DNA of 64,000 nt, taken from positions 6,245,001-6,309,000 of the forward strand of contig NZ_CP107964.1 in NCBI RefSeq assembly GCF_041434935.1, in the 5' to 3' direction. Below are positions 15,291 to 24,499 of this stretch, piece by piece. Within the stretch, counting starts at the first letter, position 1; every line of letters starts with the position of its first letter. Source of the stretch: Kitasatospora sp. NBC_00374. Lineage in GTDB: Bacteria; Actinomycetota; Actinomycetes; Streptomycetales; Streptomycetaceae. The notes below the pieces were generated by a model that was not told where the DNA came from, ran no database searches, and saw only the letters and a program-made list of their open reading frames with translations. The position numbers were made by a program, and so were the translations under genes.

Positions 15291-16464
15291 TTACTGACTT
15301 CGGCTCGTCAGGGTGAACTCTCCCGAAGTCCCTGATGGGCTTGTTGTGGTGGTTGTATCCGGTGGTGTGTGAGGTATGCGGATGGGGGCGGGCTGACCGC
15401 CGCGGGACGGGTGCGCCGGGAGTCGGTGCGGATGCAGGCGGCCGAGCTGTTCGAGCAGAGGATCAAGCTGCCGGAAGTGGCCCGGCGTCTGCGAGTGAGC
15501 CCGAAGTCGGCCTACCAGTGGCACCAGTTGTGGCGCGGTGGCGGTGTGCAGGCTCTGGCCTCTCGCGGCCCGGGTGGGTCGCGGTGCGGCCTGTCGCCGC
15601 GTTGCCTGGAGAAACTCGCCGCATACCTGGACCAGGGCCCGGCCGCACACGGCTGGGTGGAGGACCAGGTGTGGACCGCGGCGCGGGTGGCCACGCTGAT
15701 CGGGCGGAAGTTCCACCTTTCCTACAGCGTGTCCGGGGCCACGAGGCTGATGCACCGGCTCGGTTTCAGCGCGCAGGTCCCCGCGCGGCGGGTGGCCGAG
15801 CGGGACGAGCAGGCCGTCACCGCGTGGAAGGAGGTGACCTGGGCGGAGGTAAAAGAGCCCGGGCGGCCTGCGGGGGCTACATCTGCTTCGAGGACGAGGC
15901 AGGCTTCACCCGCCGTCCGCCCAGAGGACGCACCTGGGGCCGGCGAGGCCGCACGCCGGTCGTGACGGTCAGCGGCCGCCGCTCAGGACGGTTGTCGGTG
16001 GCCGGGATGATCGCCATGCGGCCCGGCTCCCGCACCCGGCTGTGCCACCGCCTGCGCGCCCATCCCGCGGGCAGAGGTAAGCGCCGCAGCATGGGCGAGC
16101 GCGACTTCATCGCCCTGGTCGACGGTGTCCACCAGCTCGTCAAGGCGCCGATCGTGCTGGTCTGGGACCGCCTGAACACCCACGTCTCCCACGCCATGCG
16201 CGACTTGATCGCCGAGCGTGCCTGGCTGACGGTGTTCCTGCTCCCCGGCTACTCGCCCGACCTCAACCCCGTCGAGTGGGTCTGGGTACACGTCAAGCAC
16301 AGCCTGGCCAACCTCGCCGTCATGGCCCTCGACCGACTCGAGGCCCTCGTACGCAACCGGATCAAGCGCCTGCAGTACCGGCCCGACACCCTCGACGGCT
16401 TCATAGCCGGCACCGGCCTGGCCCTCGACACCCCAACGCCACCCTGACGAGCCGAAGTCAGTAA
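15291..16464 (+). mobile_element. IS630-family insertion sequence, complete ends
   Basis: 1,174 bp bounded by 25-bp perfect inverted repeats (TTACTGACTTCG... at 15291-15315 and the complement at 16440-16464). A TA dinucleotide sits near each outer end, matching the TA target preference of the family. It contains one transposase read in two frames. Ends and catalytic residues are intact, so the element may be active. It sits downstream of the TetR gene and disrupts nothing obvious. Confidence 0.88.
15369..16447 (+). CDS. IS630-family transposase, -1 frameshift product
   Basis: The first frame (GTG at 15369 to stop at 15965) supplies the HTH region (LPEVARRLRVSPKSAYQW) and linker. The second frame supplies the DDE domain to 16447: FEDEAGF, VWDRLNTHVS and YSPDLNPVEWVW give the three acidic residues. 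The frames join at the slippery A-AAA-G at 15851-15855, a -1 shift. Programmed -1 frameshifting is known in several IS630 groups, so I read this as one functional protein of about 360 residues, not as a decayed gene. Confidence 0.8.
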
Positions 16465-16586
16465 GGTGCACGTTCCCAGAGACGAACGATGCGTGCTCAC
16501 GTGCGCCCTGGCATGCGCCCCCGGAACAGCTGTCAAGGTACGACATCAGCTCTCTGGGGAAGGCGAGTTGGAGGGGGAGCAGGGTG

Positions 16587-17438
16587 ATGCGGGCGGCCGA
16601 GGTACTCCGCGAACTGGCTCAAACGTCGAACGCTGCCGCGCACTCCAGCGTCAAGCTGCTTGGCGAGGTGGAAGCGGTTGCGGCGCGGGACGACAAGGAA
16701 CGGAAGGAGAACGAACTCGAAGCCCTCCGCCGTAGGTCCGGCCTCCAGCCCATACCGACCAGGGAACTCGGTACCGGTGTCGAGCTGACGCCCTGGCACG
16801 TTCTGCACGCCCTCGGCCGGGCGATCGCGCTCTCGCGGCGGGGAGCGGGTCGTGGTCTCGCCGAACACTGGGGCTGCCTCAAGTACACCCAGGCCTTGGC
16901 GGGGACCCCCGGCACCTTCATGACCCTTTCGGTCGAGGGCCGCGACACTGCGGACTACGACAAGACAGCCCAGTCCGACGAACTCGAGCAGTCCGAGATC
17001 CTCTTTCTCCTGCCGCGTCAGCGAGAAGAACCAGCGCATCACCGCCCGGATCGCCACCACGCTGGGCAGCGTTCAGCTGAAGCTCGGCCGGCACCAGGAG
17101 GCCGCCGAGTTGCTCGACCAGGCTCTCGCCGTCGTCGAATCCCGCCGCACGCCCGCCGACGAGGCCCCGATCCGCGAGGCGCGCGCCGAGGCCGCCGCCG
17201 CGCGGGGTGGCCTGCCGACGGCGCGTCAGCAGCTGCTCTGCGCCTGCGAGATCCACGAGGGCCACCGGTGGGCCGCGTGGGGCGGAGCTACGGGTCCGGC
17301 TGGCCGAGCTCGGCGAAGCCGGCTGAGCTTCAGGTCTCCGCCCAGCCTGCGTTGGCGCTCGACCGGCTCAGCTCTGAGCGCCATGGTCAGCCGCGCGGTC
17401 TGGGTGCCCCGCTGACGATGCTGCGTTGCCGCGCCTGA
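16587..17438 (+). CDS. Hypothetical protein fused to out-of-frame TPR DNA (doubtful 3' part)
   Basis: Starts at ATG 16587 with GGGGGAG upstream. The first ~145 codons (to ~17015) have coding bias: a helical N-terminus and a charged stretch DDKERKENELEALRRR. No family recognised. After that the same frame is Arg/Pro-rich and non-native, while the +1 frame encodes TPR-like sequence. The gene probably lost its 3' end when it was joined to a TPR gene fragment. The true protein may be the first half only. Confidence 0.4.
   Translation: MRAAEVLRELAQTSNAAAHSSVKLLGEVEAVAARDDKERKENELEALRRRSGLQPIPTRELGTGVELTPWHVLHALGRAIALSRRGAGRGLAEHWGCLKYTQALAGTPGTFMTLSVEGRDTADYDKTAQSDELEQSEILFLLPRQREEPAHHRPDRHHAGQRSAEARPAPGGRRVARPGSRRRRIPPHARRRGPDPRGARRGRRRAGWPADGASAAALRLRDPRGPPVGRVGRSYGSGWPSSAKPAELQVSAQPALALDRLSSERHGQPRGLGAPLTMLRCRA
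17017..17310 (+). pseudogene. TPR-domain fragment
   Basis: In the frame starting at 17017 the DNA reads NQRITARIATTLGSVQLKLG, then EAAELLDQALAVVESRR and REARAEAAAARGGLPTARQQL. This is the last repeat and C-terminus of a streptomycete TPR regulator (AfsR/XRE-TPR type). No start codon or N-terminal domain is attached, and the end dissolves after ~17310. A remnant. Confidence 0.55.
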
Positions 17439-17502
17439 CTCCGAGCGGCCCGTCCTCGGTGCGGCCGGGGACGGGCCGCTCGGCGATCAGGGCGGATGAG
17501 GC

Positions 17503-18015
17503 TCACCGCAGCCAGACAGCCCAGTCCTGGACGGCGGGCCAGGAGGAGTTGCAGGTCCACAGGGTCAGCCAGGTGCCGTTTGCCCAGCTGTTGCCCTCGT
17601 TGGTGATGCACTGGCCCGAGTTGAACAGTGGGGTCGTCCGGTTGTTGCCCGCGTCGTAGTGGCTGCCGACGTTCCACTTCTGGACGCTGGAGCCGGTGCA
17701 GTCCCACAGGGTCAGAACGGTCCCGTTCGAGTAGCTGTTGCCACGCGGGGTGACGCACCTGCCGCTCTGCACGTGCTTGACCTCGCCGGAGCTGAAGAAC
17801 TGGAACCGCTGCACGTCGGAACCCGTGCAGTCCCAGACCGTCAGAGGTGTGCCGTTGGCCGTTCCGTTGCCCTGCGGAGTGGCGCACTTGGGAGTTGAGC
17901 CGTAGGCGATCAGCTCCTGGGTTCCGGAGACGGCCTGGGCGGCGCCGGTGTTCGCCAGGCTGAAGGCCAGGGCGACTGCGGCGACCGCCGATATCCGGCG
18001 TGCGGTGTTCATCAT
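17503..18015 (-). CDS. Secreted ricin B-type (beta-trefoil) lectin
   Basis: 170 residues. A signal peptide runs from residue 1 to ~29 (basic MMNTARR, hydrophobic core, cleavage after GAAQA). The mature part is one beta-trefoil with three repeats, each carrying a QxW-type motif (VQRFQF, VQKWNV, VQDWAV) and each preceded by LT(V/L)W-(D/T)C. Paired cysteines in each repeat suggest disulfides. The start ATG has AAAGG five bases upstream. Stand-alone ricin-B lectins bind galactose or xylan-type glycans outside the cell. It is the first of a series of minus-strand exported proteins in the next 16 kb. Confidence 0.9.
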   Translation of the reverse strand: MMNTARRISAVAAVALAFSLANTGAAQAVSGTQELIAYGSTPKCATPQGNGTANGTPLTVWDCTGSDVQRFQFFSSGEVKHVQSGRCVTPRGNSYSNGTVLTLWDCTGSSVQKWNVGSHYDAGNNRTTPLFNSGQCITNEGNSWANGTWLTLWTCNSSWPAVQDWAVWLR

Positions 18016-18758
18016 GGCGACCTTTCAAAGACGACGGGATTGAAGCGGACGCCCCAAGGGGTGCGGGCCTGCGCGGGCAGCCAGGGCCGACCGGACCGGC
18101 TCGCGACAGCGGTCCCGGCCGGACGCGCGCGGCCTTCAGCTCTCCCGTCGTCCCCCCGATACTGCGTCAGGCCGTCGCAGCCTCCCTGCGGAGCGGCGCG
18201 GCCGGATGAATTTGATCATGCCACCTGCGGCTGCATCAACTCCCATCCGAGGGGTCGCGGCGGCTGACGGCCCGGTGGGGTTCCCGACCGGGCACTGCGG
18301 TACCCGAGGCACTGGCGGGGCTCCGGCGCTTCGGGAGCGGCGCGTGGTGCCCGCGGGTGGCCCGTGCGGCGGCCGGTGCGAGGAGTGTCAGAGGGCGGCG
18401 CGGGAGAAGGTGGCGATGTGCCGCTTACCACCGATGGCGAGGCGGAGGGTGCCGGGAACGGGGGTGCCGGGTGCAGTGGTGCGCTGGTGGTGCAGGACCG
18501 AGGCGGCGACAACGGATCGGCGTCGGTGGAGGGTTCGGTGGTGAGGAGTTCGCCGGTGCGGAGGCGGAGCAGGCAGCGGTGAGGGGTGCGGACGAGGAGG
18601 TGTAGCAGGCCGTTGAGCTGTGCGAACACGCCGTCGCGGTGCCTCTTGGCGAAGTCGGCGTCGGACAACTTGGACAGTACTGAAATTGAACCCGTGATGT
18701 CGGCGATGGTGCTCCTGCAGCCGTCGCCGACATCATGTGGAGGCCGCCGGGGTCGGTG
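18016..18758. other. ~740 bp without a supported gene
   Basis: The part next to the lectin is its upstream region. Around 18560-18690 the minus strand reads KLSDADFAKRHRDGVFAQLNG, which looks protein-like, but it has no recognised homologue and degenerates into Pro/Ser-rich sequence. I treat it as a possible gene scrap only. Confidence 0.4.
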
Positions 18759-19688
18759 TCAGTGGACCGGTTCGAGATGGTCGGCGCCCGGGCGGCCGGC
18801 GCTCAGGTGGGCGGTGAGGAAGCGGGCGGCGCGGTCGAGTGCGGCGTCCGCCTCGTCGAGGCGGCCGTAGTGGTGCTGGAAGACGTGGGGGAGGCCGGGG
18901 CCGACTTCGAGCGTGACCTCGACGCCGTCGGCGCCCGCGCGGCCGGCCAGTCGGACCGCGTCGTCGAGGAGTACCTCGTTCGCCCCGACCTGCACGAGGA
19001 GTGGGGGCAGTCCGGTGAGGTCGGCGAACACCGGGCTGGCCAGGGGATGCGCCCTGTCGCCTGCGCCGACGTAGAGATCGGCGCAGGCGCGCACGTCGGC
19101 CGCTGTGAAAATGGGATCGGCGCTCTCCTTGGAACGGATGCTTCCCCCGGCGAGGGTGAGGTCGGCCCAGGGGGAGAAGACGACCACGGCGGCTGGTTGC
19201 GGCAGCCCGGCCTCCCGGGCGGCGAGCAGCGTGGCGATGCTCAATCCGCCACCGGCGGAGTCACCGGCCATGACGAGGTCGCGCGGGTCGGTGCCCGACG
19301 CCAGCAGCTCGCGGTAGGCCGCGAGCCCGTCGTCGACAGCCGCGGGGAAGGGGTGCTCGGGCGCCAGCCGGTAGTCCACCGACATCGCGCGCAGCCCGGC
19401 GCGGCGGGCCAGTTCACCGACCAGTCCTGCGTGGGTGTCCGGTGAGCCGATGACGTAGCCGCCGCCGTGCAGGTAGAGCAGTCGGCCGCGGCCGGAGGCT
19501 TCGGCAGGCTCCAACTCCAGGGTGGGCCGCCCGCCCAGCACGGCCCTGCGGGTGAGCACGCCCTGCGGCGCGGGACGGGTGACAGCCGCGGCGAAACCGC
19601 TGCGCTGCTCCTCGGGAGTGGGCCGTATCTCGCTGCGAGGGGCGGAACGGAGTACGGCGTCCAGGGCGTCGCGCTGCTGTCGGGACAT
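18759..19688 (-). CDS. HSL-type alpha/beta hydrolase (esterase/lipase family IV)
   Basis: 309 residues from the ATG with GGAGG upstream. It shows the family IV oxyanion motif LYLHGGGYVIGS, the nucleophile elbow GDSAGGGLS, an acidic partner in the C-terminal third and the catalytic His in GLPHVFQHHY. Cytosolic; no signal peptide. Such enzymes hydrolyse short-chain acyl esters. It is divergent from a MarR gene, with two palindromic operators in the 110-bp gap, so expression is probably de-repressed by a small aromatic or ester ligand. Confidence 0.9.
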   Translation of the reverse strand: MSRQQRDALDAVLRSAPRSEIRPTPEEQRSGFAAAVTRPAPQGVLTRRAVLGGRPTLELEPAEASGRGRLLYLHGGGYVIGSPDTHAGLVGELARRAGLRAMSVDYRLAPEHPFPAAVDDGLAAYRELLASGTDPRDLVMAGDSAGGGLSIATLLAAREAGLPQPAAVVVFSPWADLTLAGGSIRSKESADPIFTAADVRACADLYVGAGDRAHPLASPVFADLTGLPPLLVQVGANEVLLDDAVRLAGRAGADGVEVTLEVGPGLPHVFQHHYGRLDEADAALDRAARFLTAHLSAGRPGADHLEPVH

Positions 19689-19719
19689 GTGGGGCCTCCA
19701 TGAGTCGGGGTGCGAGGAT

Positions 19720-19783
19720 GGATTCCTGGGAATCCACCTGCCTGACCCCAACCGGATTCCGAGGAAGATGATTCCCAGGAATC
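19720..19783. promoter_or_regulatory. Two MarR-type operators
   Basis: Copy 1 (19720-19735) is GGATTCC-TG-GGAATCC; copy 2 (19770-19783) is GATTCC-CA-GGAATC. Their centres are about 50 bp apart (five helical turns), between the esterase and MarR starts. This is the expected architecture for a divergent MarR switch. Confidence 0.75.
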
Positions 19784-19798
19784 CACTGGAAGGTTAAT

Positions 19799-20245
19799 GT
19801 GAGCCGCATCACTCCGATCTTCATCGATCTGGTCCGCGTCGAGACCCGGCTCTACAACGCGGTGAGCGCCCGGTTGCGCGCCGAACAAGGGCTGGGGCTG
19901 GGACAGTTCGAGCTTCTGGAGATCATCGACCGCGTGCCGGGGTGCCGCGTGCTCGACATCGTCGGCGAAGTGGCGATCACCGTGGGAGCCGTGAGCAAGG
20001 CGGTCGACCGGCTGGTGGCTGCGGGCTGGTGCCTGCGGGTCGCGCACCCGCAGGACCGCCGCTCGTCCGTCCTCCGCCTCACATCCGCGGGTGAGAAGCA
20101 GCTGTCCGCCTCCCGCCCCATTGTCGAAAGCGAGCTCACCTCACTGACCGCGGCGGTTCCCCCTGACGACCTGGCCCGCATCGCCTCGACCCTGGCCATC
20201 CTTCGCGCAACCCTCGATGCAGGCCCCCACGGTCAGCCGGGATGA
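19799..20245 (+). CDS. MarR-family transcriptional regulator
   Basis: 148 residues, GTG start with GGAAGG six bases upstream. The winged-helix core includes QFELLEIIDRVPG, the recognition-helix segment TVGAVSKAVDRLVAAGW and the wing HPQDRRSSVLRLT, with the conserved DRR of MarR proteins. N- and C-terminal helices form the dimer interface. It is divergent from the HSL esterase and should control it and itself through the two palindromes between them. Confidence 0.92.
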   Translation: MSRITPIFIDLVRVETRLYNAVSARLRAEQGLGLGQFELLEIIDRVPGCRVLDIVGEVAITVGAVSKAVDRLVAAGWCLRVAHPQDRRSSVLRLTSAGEKQLSASRPIVESELTSLTAAVPPDDLARIASTLAILRATLDAGPHGQPG

Positions 20246-20249
20246 GGGG

Positions 20250-20960
20250 CCATGACCCAATGCCGCTTGGCTTAAGTTGATCAAGCGGCTTCTTGAAGGT
20301 CGGCGAGGCGGATGGTCGGCGGCGCGCTGTGGCGGGTGCCGACGCTGCCGGGGCGCTTGACGCGGTAGCTGTTGTGTCGGGCCCGTTTGACGACTCTGGG
20401 GTAACTGCGCTTGCGGCGCCGCGGGTTGCGCCTTCTGTGTTTGGTGATGTCGCGGTGTATCGCCTCGATGACGCGGTCTTGCCGGTCAGGGGGAGAAGGC
20501 CGCCGGCGTCGCGGTGACGTGCCGGCGGATGAGCCGCAGAGTGCGGGTGAACTTGACCCGGTCGGGATCGATCCCGGCGTTGGTCACGGCCCGGCAGATC
20601 AGGGCGCTGAGCGCGTAGTGCGCGAGCAGGTAGCCGTAGATCTCCCGGCGGACATGTCTCGGCGCGGACCGCGTCGGTGAGGGTCTGGTCGTCGAGGTCG
20701 CGCAGGGCGCGGCCGGTGCGGTTGGCGGATTGGACCAGGCGACAGGTGGGTGAGCGAGCGGGCCAGGGCCGGCAGCCCACCGGTGTCCGCACCGCTGGGC
20801 AGGGTGGCGATGCGAGTGGAGAGGTCTCCCTCGCCGGTGCCCCCACGAGGCGATCGGTTCGCGCCGGTCGGGGTCGACGCTGTACCGCGTCATGGGCGCT
20901 ACCTCCGGGTCTCCTTGTCGTGCCGGTCGACCGACACGGCAGAGAGTCTGACGCGCCGCC
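20250..20960 (-). pseudogene. IS4-family transposase remnant, frameshifted
   Basis: The minus strand encodes, in changing frames, REIYGYLLAHYALSALI, DPDRVKFTRTLRLIRRHV and then RSYPRVVKRARHNSYRVKR with PPTIRL, the C-terminal third of actinobacterial IS4-like transposases. At least one frameshift separates the segments near 20490, and the N-terminal DDE portion is not recognisable. No terminal repeats seen. Confidence 0.65.
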
Positions 20961-21184
20961 AGGAGCCAATGCGTCCGCGGCCGGTGGCGGTACTGCCGCC
21001 GGCCACGGACGGATTCGGGGTCAGCTGATGAAGGTGATCCGGGGGATGGTCCAGCGGACTGTCTCCTCCGGCGGCAACGCCGACCACCTCTGCGCGAAAC
21101 GGAGGTGGCAAGCTCTCGAAGCACCTCTGCAGTACCGGCACGGCCCGACTTGACGGGGCGGTCGTTGGCAGAGTGGCGGCGCGT

Positions 21185-21240
21185 CGAAGCCCCGTCGGGT
21201 AGATGGCCTTTCCAGGTCGCCTTCGTTCGACGGGGCTTCG
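21185..21240. repeat. 13-bp inverted repeat with a 30-base loop
   Basis: CGAAGCCCCGTCG (21185-21197) and its exact complement (21228-21240). It lies downstream of the I36-CHAP gene end (21362, minus strand), so it may end that transcript. The 20961-21361 stretch shows no gene. Confidence 0.45.
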
Positions 21241-21361
21241 TTGTGTACCGCTGCTGCTCCGGCGGACGTCGTCACACCGCCGTGGCCTGCACACTCACAA
21301 GATCATCCCGGCTGTAAAGCTGCCCTTGGCGCGGGTGTGCCGGTGTCCTGCTGGTGGTTGC

Positions 21362-22189
21362 TCAGAAGTGGAGCATGTGCTGGAAGGAGTTCTCCGCGCT
21401 GCTGACACGGAGGTGGCTGCGGGTGCCGTAGGCGAGGCGGTTGTTCCAGTTGTACTCCTCGACGTCGAAGGAGCCGTCGGAGTAGACCGCGTTGACGTAG
21501 GCGACGTGGCCATAGTCCCCGTGGGTGTCGTTGACGGCGATGGCACCGACGGTGGGGGTGGTGTCGACGGTGACGCCGACGCGGCGGGCGGCGTCGTCCC
21601 AGGTGTTGGCGTTGCCCCAGGTGGTGCCGCCCCAGGAGTTGCTGAAGTTCGGGACGCCGAGACGGCTGGCGACGCGGTATGCCGCGAAGGCGGTGCAGTT
21701 GTCGGCGGCGAAGCCGCGGGTGCCGTGGTCGAAGTCGTTGGTGGCGCCCTCGTTGCCACCGCCGCCGCTGCTGCCGAGGAACTGGTGGGAGGCCTCGTTG
21801 TTCTTCAGGGTGGAGTTGAGGTTGCCCTTGGCGCCGGGGGCGAAGTCCTGGCTGGCGCCGCCGTAGCCGCTGTTGAAGTAGACGCGGACGGTCTTCTCGG
21901 TGCGGTTCCACACCGAGGCGGCGTTGTTCTTGACGCAGACGCCCTGGCCGTTGCCGGCGCTCTTGAATTCGTAGCAGCTCGGCTGGGTGGCGCCGTAGTC
22001 GCTGATGGAGCCGGTGAAGTCGGAGATCGAGCCGGCCTGGTCGCTGTTGTAGTAGAGGCAGAACTCTCCGGAGTCGCAGGCTCCGTCGCGGGAGGCGGCG
22101 AAGGCGGGGGCGGAGGTGGTGGCGATGAGGGGGACGGCCATGGCCAGTGCGGTGCCGGCGACGGTGAGCGTGGTGCGTATCTTCTTCAA
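21362..22189 (-). CDS. Secreted I36 peptidase-inhibitor-like domain fused to a CHAP domain
   Basis: 275 residues from a TTG start (AGG upstream; MKKIRT N-terminus). The signal peptide runs to ~32 (APAFA). Residues ~37-145 are an I36-type module with FCLYYNSDQAGS, NNAASVWNRT and VRVYFNSGYGG, the paired crystallin-like turns of Streptomyces metalloproteinase inhibitors. Residues ~160-275 are a CHAP amidase/peptidase-like domain with the nucleophile DNCTAFAAYRV, GTTWGNANTW, and the catalytic His in YGHVAYVNAV. CHAP enzymes cut peptidoglycan stem peptides or amides. The combination suggests a cell-wall-directed hydrolase with a protective or targeting I36 domain. It is followed by the M15-like gene in reverse order. 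Confidence 0.85.
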   Translation of the reverse strand: MKKIRTTLTVAGTALAMAVPLIATTSAPAFAASRDGACDSGEFCLYYNSDQAGSISDFTGSISDYGATQPSCYEFKSAGNGQGVCVKNNAASVWNRTEKTVRVYFNSGYGGASQDFAPGAKGNLNSTLKNNEASHQFLGSSGGGGNEGATNDFDHGTRGFAADNCTAFAAYRVASRLGVPNFSNSWGGTTWGNANTWDDAARRVGVTVDTTPTVGAIAVNDTHGDYGHVAYVNAVYSDGSFDVEEYNWNNRLAYGTRSHLRVSSAENSFQHMLHF

Positions 22190-22257
22190 GACCTACTCTT
22201 TTCGTGACGTGTCATCGACGGGTGCTTCGGTCGTGCTCGGGTGGTACCGCGCGCGGG

Positions 22258-23148
22258 TCAGTGGGTGCGCTGGTACTCCTCCCAGGTCTGGATGGGGATG
22301 CGGGGGCCGTCGTCGGCGGCGTGGTTGGCCAGTCCGTTGAGGCCGAGGTAGTAGTCACCGACCTGGTTCTGGGCCTGGGTGGCCAGATCGGTGTCGCTGA
22401 TCGCTGCGGCGTGGATGTGCCACGGCCAGTCGCCCTGGCTGGGGTTGCGGACCCAGGCGGCGAATCCGACCTGGCGCAGTGCCCGGGCGACGGCGGTGCG
22501 GGTGCTGCTGGACATACCGTCGACGTTGACGTCCACGACGCCACCGCCGTCGTGGGTGCCCGCGGAGGTGGGGTCGCCGCCGGGGTTGTAGGAGCCCTGG
22601 TCCAGGGTGAGGTGGAAGCCCAGGAGGCGTTCGGCTTCGGTGAGCATCTTCTGGGTGCGGGTGTCGACGGTGTATCCGTCGCGTTGCACGCGCGCGCCCG
22701 CTGCGATCTGGTGGGTGAGGGTGAATCGGCCCTGCCCGAGTGCGGTGAGCGAGGAGGAGCCGGGCAGTCCGTTGGCGTCCAGGCCGGTGTAGCCGAGGGA
22801 GCGCTGGAAGGCGGCGTAGGCGGTGATGGTGGTGGTGCCGAAGTACCCGTCCACCCAGCGGGCGTCGAGGAGGTTACGGGCCTGCAGGGCCCGCTCGACG
22901 GCCAGGACCGAGTCCTTGGCCCCCGGGGTCAGCGTGCTGTCGGGGCGTCGGGGATCGATCTGGGCAGCCAGGACGGTGGCTTCCATGTCCACCACCGGCA
23001 GCGCGGCGGCGGTGGCCGACGGCACCTCGGTGTGGGACGGCGGGGTTGCCGCGTGGGCCTGTGCGGCGCTCAGCACCAGGCCGCTCAGGACGGCGACGGC
23101 CGTGAGCAGTCGGGTCGCGGTGGTGCGGGTCTTGGTGGCGGATGCCAT
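22258..23148 (-). CDS. Secreted peptidoglycan-binding, M15/D-Ala-D-Ala peptidase-like protein
   Basis: 296 residues, start ATG with AAGGAA upstream. The signal peptide ends near AQAHA (~34). A PG_binding_1-type helical domain spans ~80-135 (GYFGTTTITAYAAFQRSLG). The C-terminal domain has GSYNPGG, SAGTHDGGGVVDVNV (the His and Asp of a LAS-type zinc site) and WPWHIHAA (second zinc His). The length fits exported streptomycete carboxypeptidase-like proteins. It likely trims peptidoglycan. It is transcribed in the same direction as the CHAP gene, 68 bp upstream of it, so the two wall-active enzymes may form an operon. Confidence 0.82.
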   Translation of the reverse strand: MASATKTRTTATRLLTAVAVLSGLVLSAAQAHAATPPSHTEVPSATAAALPVVDMEATVLAAQIDPRRPDSTLTPGAKDSVLAVERALQARNLLDARWVDGYFGTTTITAYAAFQRSLGYTGLDANGLPGSSSLTALGQGRFTLTHQIAAGARVQRDGYTVDTRTQKMLTEAERLLGFHLTLDQGSYNPGGDPTSAGTHDGGGVVDVNVDGMSSSTRTAVARALRQVGFAAWVRNPSQGDWPWHIHAAAISDTDLATQAQNQVGDYYLGLNGLANHAADDGPRIPIQTWEEYQRTH

Positions 23149-23485
23149 GTGGTGGTTCCTTCTGGTTCGGTGGAGGATCGGCCCTGACCTCGTCCCGCTG
23201 TCGGGCACCGGCGGGTGAGAGGTCTGTTGGAGGGCTCCCGGCTGGGGCAGCGCTCAGCGGCACCGCTGGTGGGTGCGGCCGTCGGCGATGTGGTTGCTGC
23301 GGAGCAGGGCGGCGTCCGCGCAGGTGCGCTTGCCGCTGCCCGGCGAAGCCGGGTGAGCGGTACGAGTTCCGGTGACGGCTCGGGGAACGGTGCTGCTCGA
23401 TGGACATGGCCGGTTTCGCGGAATCCGCCGGACAATCAGCAACAGCGGCTGTGGGCGCCACGGCGGTCGCCGTGGCGCCGAAGGG
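23149..23485. other. ~340 bp upstream region without a gene
   Basis: Separates the M15-like gene from the next exported protein. I see only short minus-strand frames of low quality (ending ...THQRCR at ~23254) and no strong signal. Confidence 0.5.
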
Positions 23486-23917
23486 TCAGCAGCGGACGTC
23501 GGTCTTGACGGCGACCTCGCCGGAGTAGGGAATGGGGCCGGTCCCGTTCCAGCCCAGGGCCTGGGTGCACTCCGACAGGGTGTCGGCGCCGAAGGACCAC
23601 ATCTCCACGTCGTTGTGGCCGCACTGGGGGTCCTGGACGTGTCCGCCGCCGGTGACGATGGCCGCGCACACATCCCAACTGCTGTGGGAGGAGCGGTAGC
23701 CCTGCCACACGTACAGGTAGGAGTAGTTCTTCCCGCAGCCCTTGTACTGCTTCACCGACGCCATCGTCTCCCCGCCGACGTTGAGGTAGGCGGTGCTGCC
23801 GATCTGCGTGACGCTGGAACAACCAGACGGAGTGGAGGCCTGAGCAGTCCCGGGAACCGCAAGGAGCGTCGGCACGGCAAGGGCCGCGACGGCAGCGATC
23901 TTGGTCAGGATACGCAT
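23486..23917 (-). CDS. Small secreted cysteine-rich protein, unknown family
   Basis: 143 residues from the ATG with AAGG upstream. The Sec signal peptide ends at TAQA (~27). The mature part has six cysteines, aromatic-rich segments (YSYLYVWQGYRSSHSSW) and ends in TDVRC. It resembles small exported streptomycete proteins with a beta-rich disulfide fold, but I cannot name a family. It belongs to the run of exported minus-strand genes and likely has its own promoter (23918-24300). Confidence 0.7.
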   Translation of the reverse strand: MRILTKIAAVAALAVPTLLAVPGTAQASTPSGCSSVTQIGSTAYLNVGGETMASVKQYKGCGKNYSYLYVWQGYRSSHSSWDVCAAIVTGGGHVQDPQCGHNDVEMWSFGADTLSECTQALGWNGTGPIPYSGEVAVKTDVRC

Positions 23918-24499
23918 GGTGAAACAACCTTCTTTCAGGAATGGGAATGGAGGAGAGGCTCTCGGCAGCCGCCAAGGCGTTGGCGTGAGCCTCTTCCGCA
24001 GACAGACCGGAATGCCGAGTCCCCGGTGCCGAGGTGGCGGGGGCTGCGGTTCGAGTCGGGTCACATGGCGCCGGTCCGCCGCGCCGGAGCAGCCCGGCCA
24101 GGACCTCAGGGCGCGCGGACACGGGCGGATGAGGCGGAAGAGCCCGGCGCCGCGGCGGCCACCGCGAGGAGCGGGGTGAGAGTGCGGATGAGTTTCGTGC
24201 GTATACGGGCGTGCATGCCCAAGGTCCTCCGCGAGCTGAGGGTGGTGCGGCGGCCGGCTGGTCGCGAATCCACGGGAATCCTCCACGCGGCGCGTATCAC
24301 TCCCGTCATCGGTCAGTAACTCGGCCTCTGACCCAAGGGATATGACGAGGCCTCAGGTAGGAAGACGTCACAAGCGGTGTGAGGAAGAGGATTTGCGGCT
24401 CGCGCGGCCGGGCCGAGTGGCGCGATACCGGTCGGAGACGGCGGTGGTACGCGGAGTCGCCATGCTCGCGTGGTGGCCGGCAATCCGATCTGCCCCTCC

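Noticed and set aside
16587..17438. Full-length 284-residue protein as one real gene
   Set aside because: Only the first ~145 codons look native. The rest is out of phase with a recognisable TPR sequence.
18216..18668. 150-residue minus-strand frame
   Set aside because: A short protein-like start, then Pro/Ser/Arg low-complexity sequence. No family features, no signal peptide and weak coding bias.
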